Source: Methylomonas rivi (GTDB lineage: Bacteria > Pseudomonadota > Gammaproteobacteria > Methylococcales > Methylomonadaceae). From it: 33,745 nt of DNA. This document shows, in pieces, positions 1 to 7,682 of this stretch. Numbering within the stretch: the stretch's first letter is position 1; the number at the start of each line of letters is the position of its first letter. The DNA lies in NCBI RefSeq assembly GCF_024505165.1, contig NZ_JANIBK010000034.1:1-33745 (forward strand). The letters are read 5' to 3'. The notes below the pieces were generated by a model, which saw only the letters and a list, made by a program, of their open reading frames with translations, did not search any database and was not told where the DNA came from. Position numbers and translations under genes: made by a program.

Positions 1-1
1 A

Positions 2-253
2 TCCTTTTCCAAAGGTCTCGAAAAAGAGGAACGAGTTTCAGCCAGTCGAAAATCTAGAAGGGAACGTGGCTTGCGTGATCAAGAAGATTATAGCCGTCAC
101 ATGGATTATATTCATTGGAATCCGGTAAAGCATCAATGGGTAAATTCGGTAAAGGACTGGCCTTATTCAAGTTTTCATAATTTCGTCAAGCAAGGATTTT
201 ATCCCGAGAACTGGGGTAGCATTATGCCGTTGGATATTGAAGGCATTGAATAA
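2..253 (+). pseudogene. REP-associated tyrosine transposase (RAYT), C-terminal remnant
   Basis: The reading frame is open from the window edge to the TAA at 251-253. The translation has the C-terminal signature of Y1/RAYT transposases: a DYIHWNPVKH block followed by DWPYSSFHNFVKQG. These HUH-type nucleases are thought to act on REP palindromes. Where family members normally carry an RGIWQRRFWEH-like segment before RDQEDY, this copy reads RERGLRDQEDY, so about ten residues appear missing in frame. The N-terminal part with the HUH histidines lies outside the window, so its state is unknown. A REP-like hairpin follows eight bases after the stop. The call to the family is firm; calling it broken rests on remembered family sequences. 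Confidence 0.75.
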
Positions 254-260
254 CTCGAAA

Positions 261-295
261 GATGCGCCGCCCGTTGGTTGGCGCATCCTACGGGC
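261..295. repeat. REP-like palindrome
   Basis: GATGCGCC (261-268) pairs with GGCGCATC (280-287), and GCCCG/CGGGC gives a further outer pairing up to 295. The sequence resembles the GTAGGATGCGCC-type repeats common in gammaproteobacteria. It sits directly behind the RAYT remnant, the usual arrangement for this element type. Confidence 0.6.
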
Positions 296-456
296 TAACG
301 ACCCCAAGCAGAAGTTCGTTCATTTATCTGAATGTCGGGTTTAACTTCCAAAATGGCCATCTACTGCAGAATGGCGAATTGTATGGTCTATATGTCTGAC
401 TTAATGACAATATAAAATACTATACGAACTCAGCCAATGTAATTTAGGGACAGAAG

Positions 457-1752
457 ATGCCAGAATCGCAACAAACCATGAGGATGCCGGAATTACTCGT
501 GTTTGCTCGGGTATTTACAATCTGGTTTTTCTTAGCAGGATGTTTTCGAGCTTTTTACCATATAGGCGAAAAATTCGCCTTCATAATAACTGACGTCGAT
601 TGGATTGTTCGAGCATCCGGGATTGCCGTCTGCCTCATAATCTGTCTTATCTACGCAATTATGCGTGGTGCCTGGTCTTCTATCGTTCGCCTTGGCCGCA
701 GTTTCCGGTTCGATATTTATGCTTTCGCGATAATTGGAGTTTGGTCAAACTTTTTGACCTCTTCCTGGCTACTGAAACTCCAAAAATTCTTGGATGGAGT
801 GAGCCCTAATTGGGCTCTTATCATACTGATTGCCCTGGTTTTGATTCTCCTGTCGCCGTTAGTCAGAACTTACATTTCTCGAGGAAAAAAGTCTCCCCCT
901 CAGTTCTACTTCCTTGGAGATGATGAAATCGACACCGAGGAGGAAGACATTCTGCAAATCAAAGGGCAGGCCAAAGACTTCGCTGAGACAGTTCTGGCTA
1001 GTGAAGCACATTCGGGTCTTGTGTTTGGCATTGATGGGCCGTGGGGAACGGGCAAGACCAGCTTTATTAATCTTGCGGAACGTCATTGGAAGGCGGTAGG
1101 TAACTCGGTAATTGTTTTTCGTTTTGAGCCGTTGCGGTACGCTGCCGAACCCGATCTGCCTGAACGTTTCTTACGAGACCTTACCGCAACTATTCAACAA
1201 CAGGTTTATGCGCCAGAATTTCACCCAGCCGCATCCCGATATTCAAGAATGGTTAAAGGCCTCTCGCTTTTTGGATTCAGACTATCTATTGAGCCTTTAA
1301 GCGAGACAATCGACGAATTACTGTTAGACATTGACAGTGTCCTCAAAACCATCCGTAGGCGGGTCATCGTGGTCATAGATGACCTAGATCGTCTGGATGC
1401 CAAAACGGTAAACAATGTACTGTTTACCATACGGCGGACCTTCAAATTGTCTCAGGCGACTTATATCTTGTGTTATGACACTGAGAACCTAGTAAAGGGG
1501 AAAGACGAAGGCGGCAATGCGCGAGAGTTCCTTGAGAAGTTCGTGACAGTCAAATTTAGCCTATTCGTGGAAAGCTCTACGCTCCGTGATTTCTTGCGTA
1601 GAGATTGGAAAAGTAACGAGCACCCATTTCGGACTATTCCGTCGGATACCATGCTCAAACTTGATTCTGTCCTCACCGAATTAGCTGAAATACTCACATC
1701 AGAGAAAGCCGCCCAATACTTACCCCTAATTGTGGCGACATGCGGAAACTAA
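457..1752 (+). CDS. KAP-family P-loop NTPase, N-terminal part of a frameshifted gene
   Basis: Four hydrophobic segments (about residues 12-30, 53-69, 85-104 and 119-136) precede a cytoplasmic P-loop domain. Walker A is GPWGTGKTS near residues 194-202; Walker B is VIVVIDDLDRL near 303-313. The DDLDRL box and the following FTIRRTFKLSQATYILCYD are typical of KAP NTPases, which are often membrane-bound and include QatA of the Qat antiphage system. The frame ends in VATCGN, where family members continue with a G-D/N-x-RKxKRFVN block. That block is found in the +1 frame starting at 1734-1740, so this ORF and the next look like one gene of about 980 codons. An AGGGACAG stretch lies before the ATG. 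The role could be phage defence or membrane/signalling; nothing here decides. Confidence 0.8.
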   Translation: MPESQQTMRMPELLVFARVFTIWFFLAGCFRAFYHIGEKFAFIITDVDWIVRASGIAVCLIICLIYAIMRGAWSSIVRLGRSFRFDIYAFAIIGVWSNFLTSSWLLKLQKFLDGVSPNWALIILIALVLILLSPLVRTYISRGKKSPPQFYFLGDDEIDTEEEDILQIKGQAKDFAETVLASEAHSGLVFGIDGPWGTGKTSFINLAERHWKAVGNSVIVFRFEPLRYAAEPDLPERFLRDLTATIQQQVYAPEFHPAASRYSRMVKGLSLFGFRLSIEPLSETIDELLLDIDSVLKTIRRRVIVVIDDLDRLDAKTVNNVLFTIRRTFKLSQATYILCYDTENLVKGKDEGGNAREFLEKFVTVKFSLFVESSTLRDFLRRDWKSNEHPFRTIPSDTMLKLDSVLTELAEILTSEKAAQYLPLIVATCGN

Positions 1753-3407
1753 AACGTTTCGTCAATGCTGCACTTATGATGCAAATAGAGAAAACAGACT
1801 TCGCTAAGACAGATTTCAATCGACGTGACCTCGTCAATCTAATGCTTTTGCATCTTAATTACCCCGGCTTGTTTCGTCGAATTTATGCAGAGGAAACCGA
1901 AGGTCGGGTGGGAGTGTACTCAGCAAAACGTGACGTTGTCGAGAGGAATGTGAAATTTTCCAATAAAGAAGGATTCGAGAAAACGATAAGCGACAACAAC
2001 GATTCGACAAGTCAGTTCTTGTTGCGGCAGTTGTTCGACGTGAGCGTACTCGGTGTTATGAATACTGATCCCACGAATGAAAGTGTTCTGAGCTCGCGTG
2101 CATGTTTTAACGCTGATGAGTACAGAAACCTTGAGAAATACCTGAAGCTAATTGTTAAATTCGCTACGCCGGAGCCTCAGGAAACATTCAAGCTCTACCA
2201 AGATGCTCTGGTTCGGGTTAAACAGGGTGCCTCTATCGCTTCTATTTTCGAAGAGCCGGAATTCCAGCTACAGAAAACCCCGCCTACCCACGATAAGTTT
2301 TGGTCGGTTTTGATCAATCAATCTTACGATTTTACGCAAACGGTTGCCGAGGACGCGATCAAAACGCTTGTGGAGTACCTCCCCCGATACTCCCTAGTTT
2401 ACAGCCAAAATTGGGAACAAAATTGGGCACTTAGGAGGAGTTCTATCTACTATCTAATCTATCTCTTTGATCGAGCGGGTTGGGGGCGTACCGATGGAAG
2501 AAGATTAAACAACACTTCGGAAAACGTCGTCGAAATTGCTCAGCGTATCTACGGTGAAGGTTATTTCTTCGGTAGGGGACTAATTCAATTACTAACATCA
2601 GCTAATCGGGGCGTACTTGGATGGAACGACTTAATGGTTTTCAGGCTCCATTGTTCTGCAGACAGGCAAGGCCAGACATACAATCTCCACAGGGCGTTGA
2701 TAGTTCATGACGATAAGCACTTACCAACCGACGGGGTAATTTCCTTGCTGGCTTTAAATGGCATGCGAGGACTATCGCAGAGAATCTTTCAATATTTTCG
2801 AGAAACCTATATTGATCAAAGTCGTAACTTCCTTACCGATGTTGACAATACTCCAGACAACGCTTTCTTTGGAGATTTAGAAATTTGGCTAAAAGCGCAA
2901 GACTCTGAAAGTGACGAATCCAACCAACTGTCTGATCTATTATTGGGTACCCGTTCAGCAGTAAAGAGTTTTGTTCTTTACCAGCTTACCAATAGGGAAT
3001 ATCCAAACGGTTCGGGCGCGGGCTGTGGTTTGTATGATGAGTCAGGAAATTCGGATGCAGGTGGCATTAGCCGCAAAATGAACAACTACATCTTCGGAGT
3101 TTGCTTCAATCCTGATAGCGATATAAATATTTTCCATTTTGCTGATTATTGCTTGCGTAGTTTAAGCAGTAGTTATTTTGGCGCTGATCACGGTAAGGAA
3201 GGGTACGCAGCCACTGAAACGAGTTTGGCGGCTGGACTCGATCCCGAAGAGCTCAAGCGCTATTGGACTAACTTTGGTCAGAAGATAAAAGAGAGAAATT
3301 TGCCAGCTGAAGATAGGCGAGTTGTGACGCTAAATTACATAGCAACATATTCCGAGGATCTACCATATGTATTTGAAACACTTGATAGGATGGTTAGTAC
3401 GCCCTAA
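1740..3407 (+). CDS. KAP-family NTPase, C-terminal part of the same frameshifted gene
   Basis: The protein begins MRKLKRFVNAALMM and continues with TDFNRRDLVNLMLLHLNYPGLFRRIYAEE. This is the segment that normally follows the P-loop region of large KAP NTPases. It has no P-loop of its own and no clear known domain further on; it is a mostly helical, charged protein with aromatic-rich stretches. It overlaps the preceding ORF by 13 bases and has no convincing Shine-Dalgarno sequence before its first ATG, which favours continuation from the upstream ORF rather than independent initiation. Either a one-base loss or a two-base gain around 1729-1734 would restore one frame. The long intact downstream frame suggests a recent lesion, a sequencing error, or recoding. 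Confidence 0.75.
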   Translation: MRKLKRFVNAALMMQIEKTDFAKTDFNRRDLVNLMLLHLNYPGLFRRIYAEETEGRVGVYSAKRDVVERNVKFSNKEGFEKTISDNNDSTSQFLLRQLFDVSVLGVMNTDPTNESVLSSRACFNADEYRNLEKYLKLIVKFATPEPQETFKLYQDALVRVKQGASIASIFEEPEFQLQKTPPTHDKFWSVLINQSYDFTQTVAEDAIKTLVEYLPRYSLVYSQNWEQNWALRRSSIYYLIYLFDRAGWGRTDGRRLNNTSENVVEIAQRIYGEGYFFGRGLIQLLTSANRGVLGWNDLMVFRLHCSADRQGQTYNLHRALIVHDDKHLPTDGVISLLALNGMRGLSQRIFQYFRETYIDQSRNFLTDVDNTPDNAFFGDLEIWLKAQDSESDESNQLSDLLLGTRSAVKSFVLYQLTNREYPNGSGAGCGLYDESGNSDAGGISRKMNNYIFGVCFNPDSDINIFHFADYCLRSLSSSYFGADHGKEGYAATETSLAAGLDPEELKRYWTNFGQKIKERNLPAEDRRVVTLNYIATYSEDLPYVFETLDRMVSTP

Positions 3408-3429
3408 AACACAAAGAATAAGGTCATAA

Positions 3430-3466
3430 GGTGCGCAGAATATAGGGTGCTGCTGTCGGGCGCACC
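3430..3466. repeat. REP-like palindrome downstream of the KAP gene
   Basis: GGTGCGC at 3430-3436 pairs with GCGCACC at 3460-3466 across a 23-base loop containing TAGGGTGCTGCTGTC. It resembles the hairpin at 261-295 in type, so the KAP gene is bracketed by REP-like sequences. Confidence 0.5.
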
Positions 3467-3592
3467 GTTTGCAGTCGTTGGGCCTCGCGTGGCTCGGCAC
3501 AACCTATAGGCGGTCGTACATTTTTGGGATTACGGCTGGCGGCTGTAGATCAATCAGCAGACCTTCGTCAGAAAAACCATCTGTCTGCTTCT

Positions 3593-3770
3593 GGCCGAGG
3601 CTGTGTAAAAACGTAAAATCTCAAAAGATGGTGGAAAATCTAATCTTTTCTTGCGCCATTTTCGTAGCTGATGTGGAAAAGATTGTTTATCGGAGGTATT
3701 AAATAATCAAATCAGTGGGGCAAAATTTAATTTTTGAATTTCATTTTTGCGTTTTTACACAGCCTCGGCC
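3593..3770. mobile_element. MITE-like element, 178 bp
   Basis: A perfect 21-base inverted repeat joins 3593-3613 (core GAGGCTGTGTAAAAACG) and 3750-3770 (core CGTTTTTACACAGCCTC). GGCTGTGTAAAAAC-type termini are found on several insertion-sequence families. No transposase is encoded between them, so this is best read as a non-autonomous element that would depend on a transposase elsewhere. The outermost GGCC is present on both sides; because it is itself palindromic it could be target duplication or part of the repeat. Confidence 0.7.
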
Positions 3771-3951
3771 GTTCCAAGGCATTCAAAATCTGGCTGGATT
3801 TGTAGCAGAATCGGTGACGAGTTGGCGATCGGAATACGCACCGTAGCTACATAAATCGTATGTTCTTAACTACTATTATTGCCAATTTTCGCACGAATCC
3901 TTACGCTTACCCATTTTTAACGCTGGTGTAAAGCGAATCGGCCGTGAGGAA

Positions 3952-3976
3952 CACGGGAAAAGCGACTTTTCCCGTG
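3952..3976 (-). terminator. Putative terminator hairpin after the small membrane protein
   Basis: CACGGGAAAAG (3952-3962) pairs perfectly with CTTTTCCCGTG (3966-3976) across a three-base loop. It lies 14 bases beyond the stop of the minus-strand gene at 3991. No clear U-tract follows the stem, so termination efficiency is uncertain. Confidence 0.5.
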
Positions 3977-3990
3977 CCTTTATGGAAAAT

Positions 3991-4185
3991 CTATTTTGTA
4001 TTGCCGCCGTTGTGAAGCACATCGTTGCGGTAAGCGGAATTGCTTGAATCGGCCGCGATATTTTTTGCCGCCGTCGCGTATTTTTCGTGTTCGGCGTTTT
4101 TAACCATCAGCACGGCGCCCACTGCAACGACTACCGCTAAAGCTATGTAGAGCCAGAAATTATCTTTTTCTTGAACTTCACTCAT
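3991..4185 (-). CDS. Small single-pass membrane protein, unknown function
   Basis: A 64-residue protein with a charged N-terminus (MSEVQEKDN), one transmembrane helix (about residues 11-28, FWLYIALAVVVAVGAVLMV) and a polar, Ala/Asn-rich tail. An AAGGAAGG ribosome binding site lies about seven bases before the ATG, which supports a real gene. It is divergent from soxY with about 120 bases between them. I do not recognise the family. Confidence 0.65.
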   Translation of the reverse strand: MSEVQEKDNFWLYIALAVVVAVGAVLMVKNAEHEKYATAAKNIAADSSNSAYRNDVLHNGGNTK

Positions 4186-4304
4186 TTTCTGCCTTCCTTA
4201 TGTTATTTATTAAAAATGGCGTTGACGAATCAACGCGGATTAAGTTATCAAAGCATGTCCGGAATTTTTTGATTTACATCAATCTTAATAAGGTTATTTG
4301 AGCC

Positions 4305-4763
4305 GTGCCGCGCCGCCGTTTTTTGCAATTTCTCTTCCGTGCCATGGCGGCGGCCGTTACCGGCGTCTTATGTTCAAAAAAAGTGTTGGCCGGCTGGACG
4401 GCGGAACATTTTGCCGAGGGCGATTTTACAACCCGCTTCCGGCAATTATTCGGCGACCGCGCTATCGCCGATACCGACGCCATAGTGTTGCTGCTGCCTG
4501 AAATAGCCGAAAACGGCGCAGTGGTGCCTATCACTATCAGCAGCGAGCTGCCGGACATACAGCGTCTGTATATCTGGGTGGAAAAAAACCCTACCCCGCT
4601 GGCGGCGAAATTGGAATGGGATGCGTCGTTGGCGGTTTATTTAACCGCGCGCATCAAAATGGCGGAAAGTTGCCACGTGGTGGTGGTGGCTCAACAAGGC
4701 GAACGCCTGCTGCGCGCTCAGCGCTGGGTAAAGGTGATGCAAGGCGGCTGCGGGACAGGGTGA
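4305..4763 (+). CDS. soxY: SoxY-like sulfur-carrier protein
   Basis: SoxY carries sulfur intermediates covalently on a C-terminal cysteine during periplasmic thiosulfate oxidation. Here the protein ends MQGGCGTG, with the carrier Cys149 in the expected GGCG context. The N-terminus has a twin-arginine-like signal (RRRFLQ) followed by a hydrophobic stretch, fitting export of the folded SoxYZ complex. The start is GTG at 4305, with AAGG about 12 bases upstream. The stop overlaps the ATG of soxZ (TGATG), indicating translational coupling. No soxXA, soxB or soxCD is present nearby, so the pair may serve a partial or different sulfur-handling role. Confidence 0.85.
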   Translation: MPRRRFLQFLFRAMAAAVTGVLCSKKVLAGWTAEHFAEGDFTTRFRQLFGDRAIADTDAIVLLLPEIAENGAVVPITISSELPDIQRLYIWVEKNPTPLAAKLEWDASLAVYLTARIKMAESCHVVVVAQQGERLLRAQRWVKVMQGGCGTG

Positions 4764-5077
4764 TGGCATCGAGTATAAAAATCAGGAGCCAGCAGATGGA
4801 CGGCTATACGGAAATCAAATTGCTGCTGAGCCACCCCATGGAAAACGGCCGCAACCGCGATCCCGTTACCGGTGTCTTGATCCCGGCCCATTTCATCCGC
4901 GAATGGGTCATCGAACTTAACGGTAAAGTGATCATGGCTGCCGAACTGGGCGGCAGTATGTCGACGAATCCTTTTTTTACCGTTCGCTTGAAAAACAGCT
5001 TGACAGGCAACCGGCTGACGGTGCGTTGGATCGACAACCTCGGCTTTAGCGATAGCGCCGAGCATTTTATCGACTAA
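4763..5077 (+). CDS. soxZ: SoxZ-like sulfur-carrier complex subunit
   Basis: A 104-residue protein beginning MASSIKIRSQ, with an SHPMENGRNRD segment and FTVRLKNSLTGNRLTVRWIDNLG near the C-terminus. This is the compact Ig-like fold and length of SoxZ, the partner that holds SoxY. It has no signal peptide, as expected if it is co-exported with SoxY. The ATG at 4763 shares its A with the soxY stop codon; longer in-frame starts back to 4616 would run inside soxY and are not used. It converges on mptG, with six bases between the stop codons. Confidence 0.88.
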   Translation: MASSIKIRSQQMDGYTEIKLLLSHPMENGRNRDPVTGVLIPAHFIREWVIELNGKVIMAAELGGSMSTNPFFTVRLKNSLTGNRLTVRWIDNLGFSDSAEHFID

Positions 5078-5083
5078 GCGGAA

Positions 5084-6043
5084 TTAAACCCGGGCCACTT
5101 CGGCGCCTTTGTTGCGGGCGCTCGCCACCTTGAAGCTTAGATATTCGGAAGTAAACCTGGCTTGCAAATCGGCCAGCAGGGCCTCGGCCGCCGCCGGTGT
5201 CGCGACGGCGCAAAAACCGGTGGGACCCCAAGAAGTCTGGCCCACCGCCACCGCTCCGTGTTGTTGCAGCCAATTCATGGCGGCCTCCACTTCCGGGCTG
5301 GTGAAGATACCGCCCTGCACGGGCGCGAAATGTTGGCCGACGGTGGCCTGCAATTCGGTAATCACCTCGCCGAACAGCGCCAAGTTTTGTTCCGCCAACG
5401 CAGGCAAGGCACGCATCAAAAGCAGATAGCACAAACGTTCCGCCTCCGAACGCGGAAAAGCCGGCAGTTGCGTAAATGCGCTGACTTCTTGCGCACCGTG
5501 CAGCCCCTGTCCGCGGCGGTCGAAAGCCAGAATAAACCGCCAGCTTTCCGGCACCGGCATTTGCGACAGCAGCGGCGGAGTTTCCGTATCCGGACCGCGG
5601 CCGCCGTCAACCACCAGCCCGCCCTGTTCGAAAACGCCGATGCCGATGCCGGAACGGGCGCCGCGATCTGTCAGCCGGGCCATATCCCGCACGCTCAAAC
5701 CCAAATCGTAAAACGCATTCAAACCGGCGCCAATCGCCAACGACATTTGAGTGCCGGAACCCAGACCTATGTGTTCCGGAATGGCGCTTGCCAGATCGAT
5801 TCGAATATTTTCGGATAAATTCAGCTGTCGGCAGAGTTGCCGGGCGGCCTTTAACGCGCGGTCCGCGCAAGGGCCGTTCACTGTCAAGGCCTGTGCGGGC
5901 ACGATTGTAAGACGGGTATTAATGTCGTTCAGCGCCAGACCGATACTGCCGAAATGCCGGCCGAGCTCGCCGCTCAAATCGATGAACCCCATGTGCAAAC
6001 GCGCGGGCGCCAAAACAGTGACTTTTTCGTAGTGCCGTTTCAC
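5084..6043 (-). CDS. mptG: Beta-ribofuranosylaminobenzene 5'-phosphate synthase
   Basis: This enzyme condenses p-aminobenzoate with phosphoribosyl pyrophosphate, with decarboxylation, to give beta-RFA-P, the first committed step of the H4MPT side chain. It belongs to the GHMP fold: the N-terminus has APARLHMGFIDLSG and residues 88-104 hold PEHIGLGSGTQMSLAIG, the phosphate-binding loop of this family. The length of 319 residues is normal. The start is GTG, with GGAA eight bases upstream; an in-frame stop just before excludes a longer protein. It is the last gene of a four-gene minus-strand unit, 32 bases after the HAD gene. Its co-substrate would be supplied by the pabB gene at 23450-24823. 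Confidence 0.93.
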   Translation of the reverse strand: MKRHYEKVTVLAPARLHMGFIDLSGELGRHFGSIGLALNDINTRLTIVPAQALTVNGPCADRALKAARQLCRQLNLSENIRIDLASAIPEHIGLGSGTQMSLAIGAGLNAFYDLGLSVRDMARLTDRGARSGIGIGVFEQGGLVVDGGRGPDTETPPLLSQMPVPESWRFILAFDRRGQGLHGAQEVSAFTQLPAFPRSEAERLCYLLLMRALPALAEQNLALFGEVITELQATVGQHFAPVQGGIFTSPEVEAAMNWLQQHGAVAVGQTSWGPTGFCAVATPAAAEALLADLQARFTSEYLSFKVASARNKGAEVARV

Positions 6044-6075
6044 AACCTCAATTCCGTATCAAAAATCAGCCGGCA

Positions 6076-6756
6076 TTATAGCGGATCGGCAAATGCAGCC
6101 GAGATAAAATCCGCCGCGGCCGACAGATCGGGCAGCACTCTGTACGCCAACTCGGACGCTTCGGTGTCTGCCGGCAAAACCGATGGAACGAACAAACAAA
6201 CGCAGTCGGCCGCCACCGCTGCTTTCACCCCGGTAGGCGAATCTTCCAGCACCAGGCATAATCGCGGCGGGGCATTTACCGCTTCGGCGGCTTTGATAAA
6301 AATGTCCGCGGCGGGCTTGGGGCGAGCGGCATCCTCGCGGGCAAGCAGATGGGCAAACACCCCATCCAGCCCCGCCCAGGCCAGGCACTGTTCCGCATCG
6401 GCGCGGCGGCTGTTAGTGGCCAGACAGTAAGGCAGGCGCAAATCCCTGACCCGTTGCAAGGCCTCGGCGAATCCCGGTTTGACCGGTATGCCCGTTTGCC
6501 GTACGTGTTCTCGCCAATATCGGCCGCTCAGCCGGTAAAACCGCTCAAGTTCGAAATCCGCCCCGTAGAGCGCCAATAATCGCCGGCCGATTTCCTGACC
6601 GTGCGATCCCGATAGCGCCGTGCAAAACGCCCGATCCAGGCGGTATCCCATGTCAGCCGCCGCCTGTTGCCAGGCCGCGAAATAACCGGACTCGCTGTCC
6701 AACACCAAACCGTCCATGTCGAAAATAACGGCTTGAAAAGGCGGCGCGGGCGTCAC
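6076..6756 (-). CDS. HAD-superfamily phosphatase
   Basis: The protein has HAD motif I (DMDGLVLDSES) near the N-terminus, an alpha-helical cap, the motif II/III region (ATNSRR and ARPKPAADIF) and motif IV (LEDSPTGVKAA). This places it with the phosphoglycolate phosphatase/beta-phosphoglucomutase-like subgroup. The start is taken as GTG at 6756, which forms a GTGA overlap with the upstream stop; the open frame extends further but lies wholly inside the upstream gene and lacks homology. The substrate is unknown. Its place between a nucleotidyltransferase-fold gene and mptG suggests removal of a phosphate from an H4MPT precursor, but this is inference. Confidence 0.85.
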   Translation of the reverse strand: MTPAPPFQAVIFDMDGLVLDSESGYFAAWQQAAADMGYRLDRAFCTALSGSHGQEIGRRLLALYGADFELERFYRLSGRYWREHVRQTGIPVKPGFAEALQRVRDLRLPYCLATNSRRADAEQCLAWAGLDGVFAHLLAREDAARPKPAADIFIKAAEAVNAPPRLCLVLEDSPTGVKAAVAADCVCLFVPSVLPADTEASELAYRVLPDLSAAADFISAAFADPL

Positions 6757-7682
6757 CGCAAAACTCGAATGAATTCGCCTATGGCTTCCCGGGTGGAGCC
6801 GACCACGACACGGCGGCGGCCTTGTTGGTCTATTTCCAATTGTCCGGCCGCTTCGATCCGTTCGCCTACCTTGGCTTGGCCGACATAGGTCGCGGTAAAA
6901 CAAACCACGCTGGCAATTTCAAGATGATCGATAACGAATTCGGCCGGATAATCGAAACCGAGGCTATCGTCGATAACCTCGGCCCGAATGCGGACGAAAC
7001 CGGCTTTTTGAAATTGTCTGTCATCTTCGACAGCGGCAGGCAAACTCAGCGATAAATCGAACTTGCGCCGATTAAAAATAGCTTTATTGTACTTGCGTTG
7101 TTCATGCCAGATGTAATCGTCCAGCGCAAAGTCGCAGGCACGGCGTTGATAGGCGCTAAGCCAATCGTCATCGTTTAGCGCCTGACATTGATCCTTCGCA
7201 ATCAGGGCCTGAATAATGTTTCTGGCCCGATGGAACGTGGCGCGGTCGTAACACACCAGATCCATATCGGAGGCATGGTTCTGCATGCCGACCAAAATAG
7301 ACCCGGTCACCCCGAATTGGCAAAGTTCCAAATGATTGGCTTGCAGCAGCGCGCACAAATTGCGCAAATCTTTTATTACCGGGTCGCCGGTTTCCTCTTG
7401 CAGCAATGCTTGCAAAACCTGCCGGGGCTGAAAATGTTGACTCACCAGCGCCTCGTCAACCGCATGCAAATGGGTGTCCAGCACCGTCGAGTAATGCAAA
7501 TATTCCGGAAAATGCGCCCGTAAAAAAGCATTGGCTTGGTCGGTGCCCACTTTTTGCCATTGGCCACTCCGGTATAGGTAACGTAAAAAACAGCGAACCT
7601 TGCCATATTCAAGCCCATCGGCTACCACGGCAAACAATAAACCCTGTTCGGTTAACACAAAATCCTTGGCTTTATACGTCAT
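6753..7682 (-). CDS. Nucleotidyltransferase-fold protein
   Basis: A 309-residue protein with the polymerase-beta-type signature: GS at residues 127-128 and DMD at 139-141 (GSILVGMQNHASDMDLV), the usual metal-binding arrangement of nucleotidyltransferases. The remaining sequence lacks a domain I can name; it resembles archaeal-type predicted nucleotidyltransferases. Start and stop both overlap neighbours by four bases (ATGA with the diguanylate cyclase upstream, GTGA with the HAD gene downstream), so the genes are translationally coupled. A role in H4MPT synthesis is suggested only by position. Confidence 0.75.
   Translation of the reverse strand: MTYKAKDFVLTEQGLLFAVVADGLEYGKVRCFLRYLYRSGQWQKVGTDQANAFLRAHFPEYLHYSTVLDTHLHAVDEALVSQHFQPRQVLQALLQEETGDPVIKDLRNLCALLQANHLELCQFGVTGSILVGMQNHASDMDLVCYDRATFHRARNIIQALIAKDQCQALNDDDWLSAYQRRACDFALDDYIWHEQRKYNKAIFNRRKFDLSLSLPAAVEDDRQFQKAGFVRIRAEVIDDSLGFDYPAEFVIDHLEIASVVCFTATYVGQAKVGERIEAAGQLEIDQQGRRRVVVGSTREAIGEFIRVLR

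Larger units (their letters stand above)
3408..3990. other. 583-base gap without a supported gene
   Basis: The gap holds a REP-like hairpin (3430-3466), a MITE-like element (3593-3770) and a hairpin near 3952-3976. A 77-codon frame at 3469-3702 runs across the left end of the MITE, has no recognisable motif and is not accepted as a gene. I see nothing else in 3771-3951. Confidence 0.6.

Noticed and set aside
3469-3702. 77-codon plus-strand frame after the KAP gene
   Set aside because: It starts in the REP hairpin, runs across one end of the MITE and has no motif or ribosome binding site.
5162-5818. 218-codon plus-strand frame opposite mptG
   Set aside because: Gln/Arg-rich shadow frame without motifs; the mptG reading is clear.
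6757-6903. N-terminal extension of the HAD phosphatase
   Set aside because: The extra Arg/Pro-rich sequence lies wholly inside the upstream gene; GTG at 6756 gives the natural GTGA overlap and starts just before motif I.
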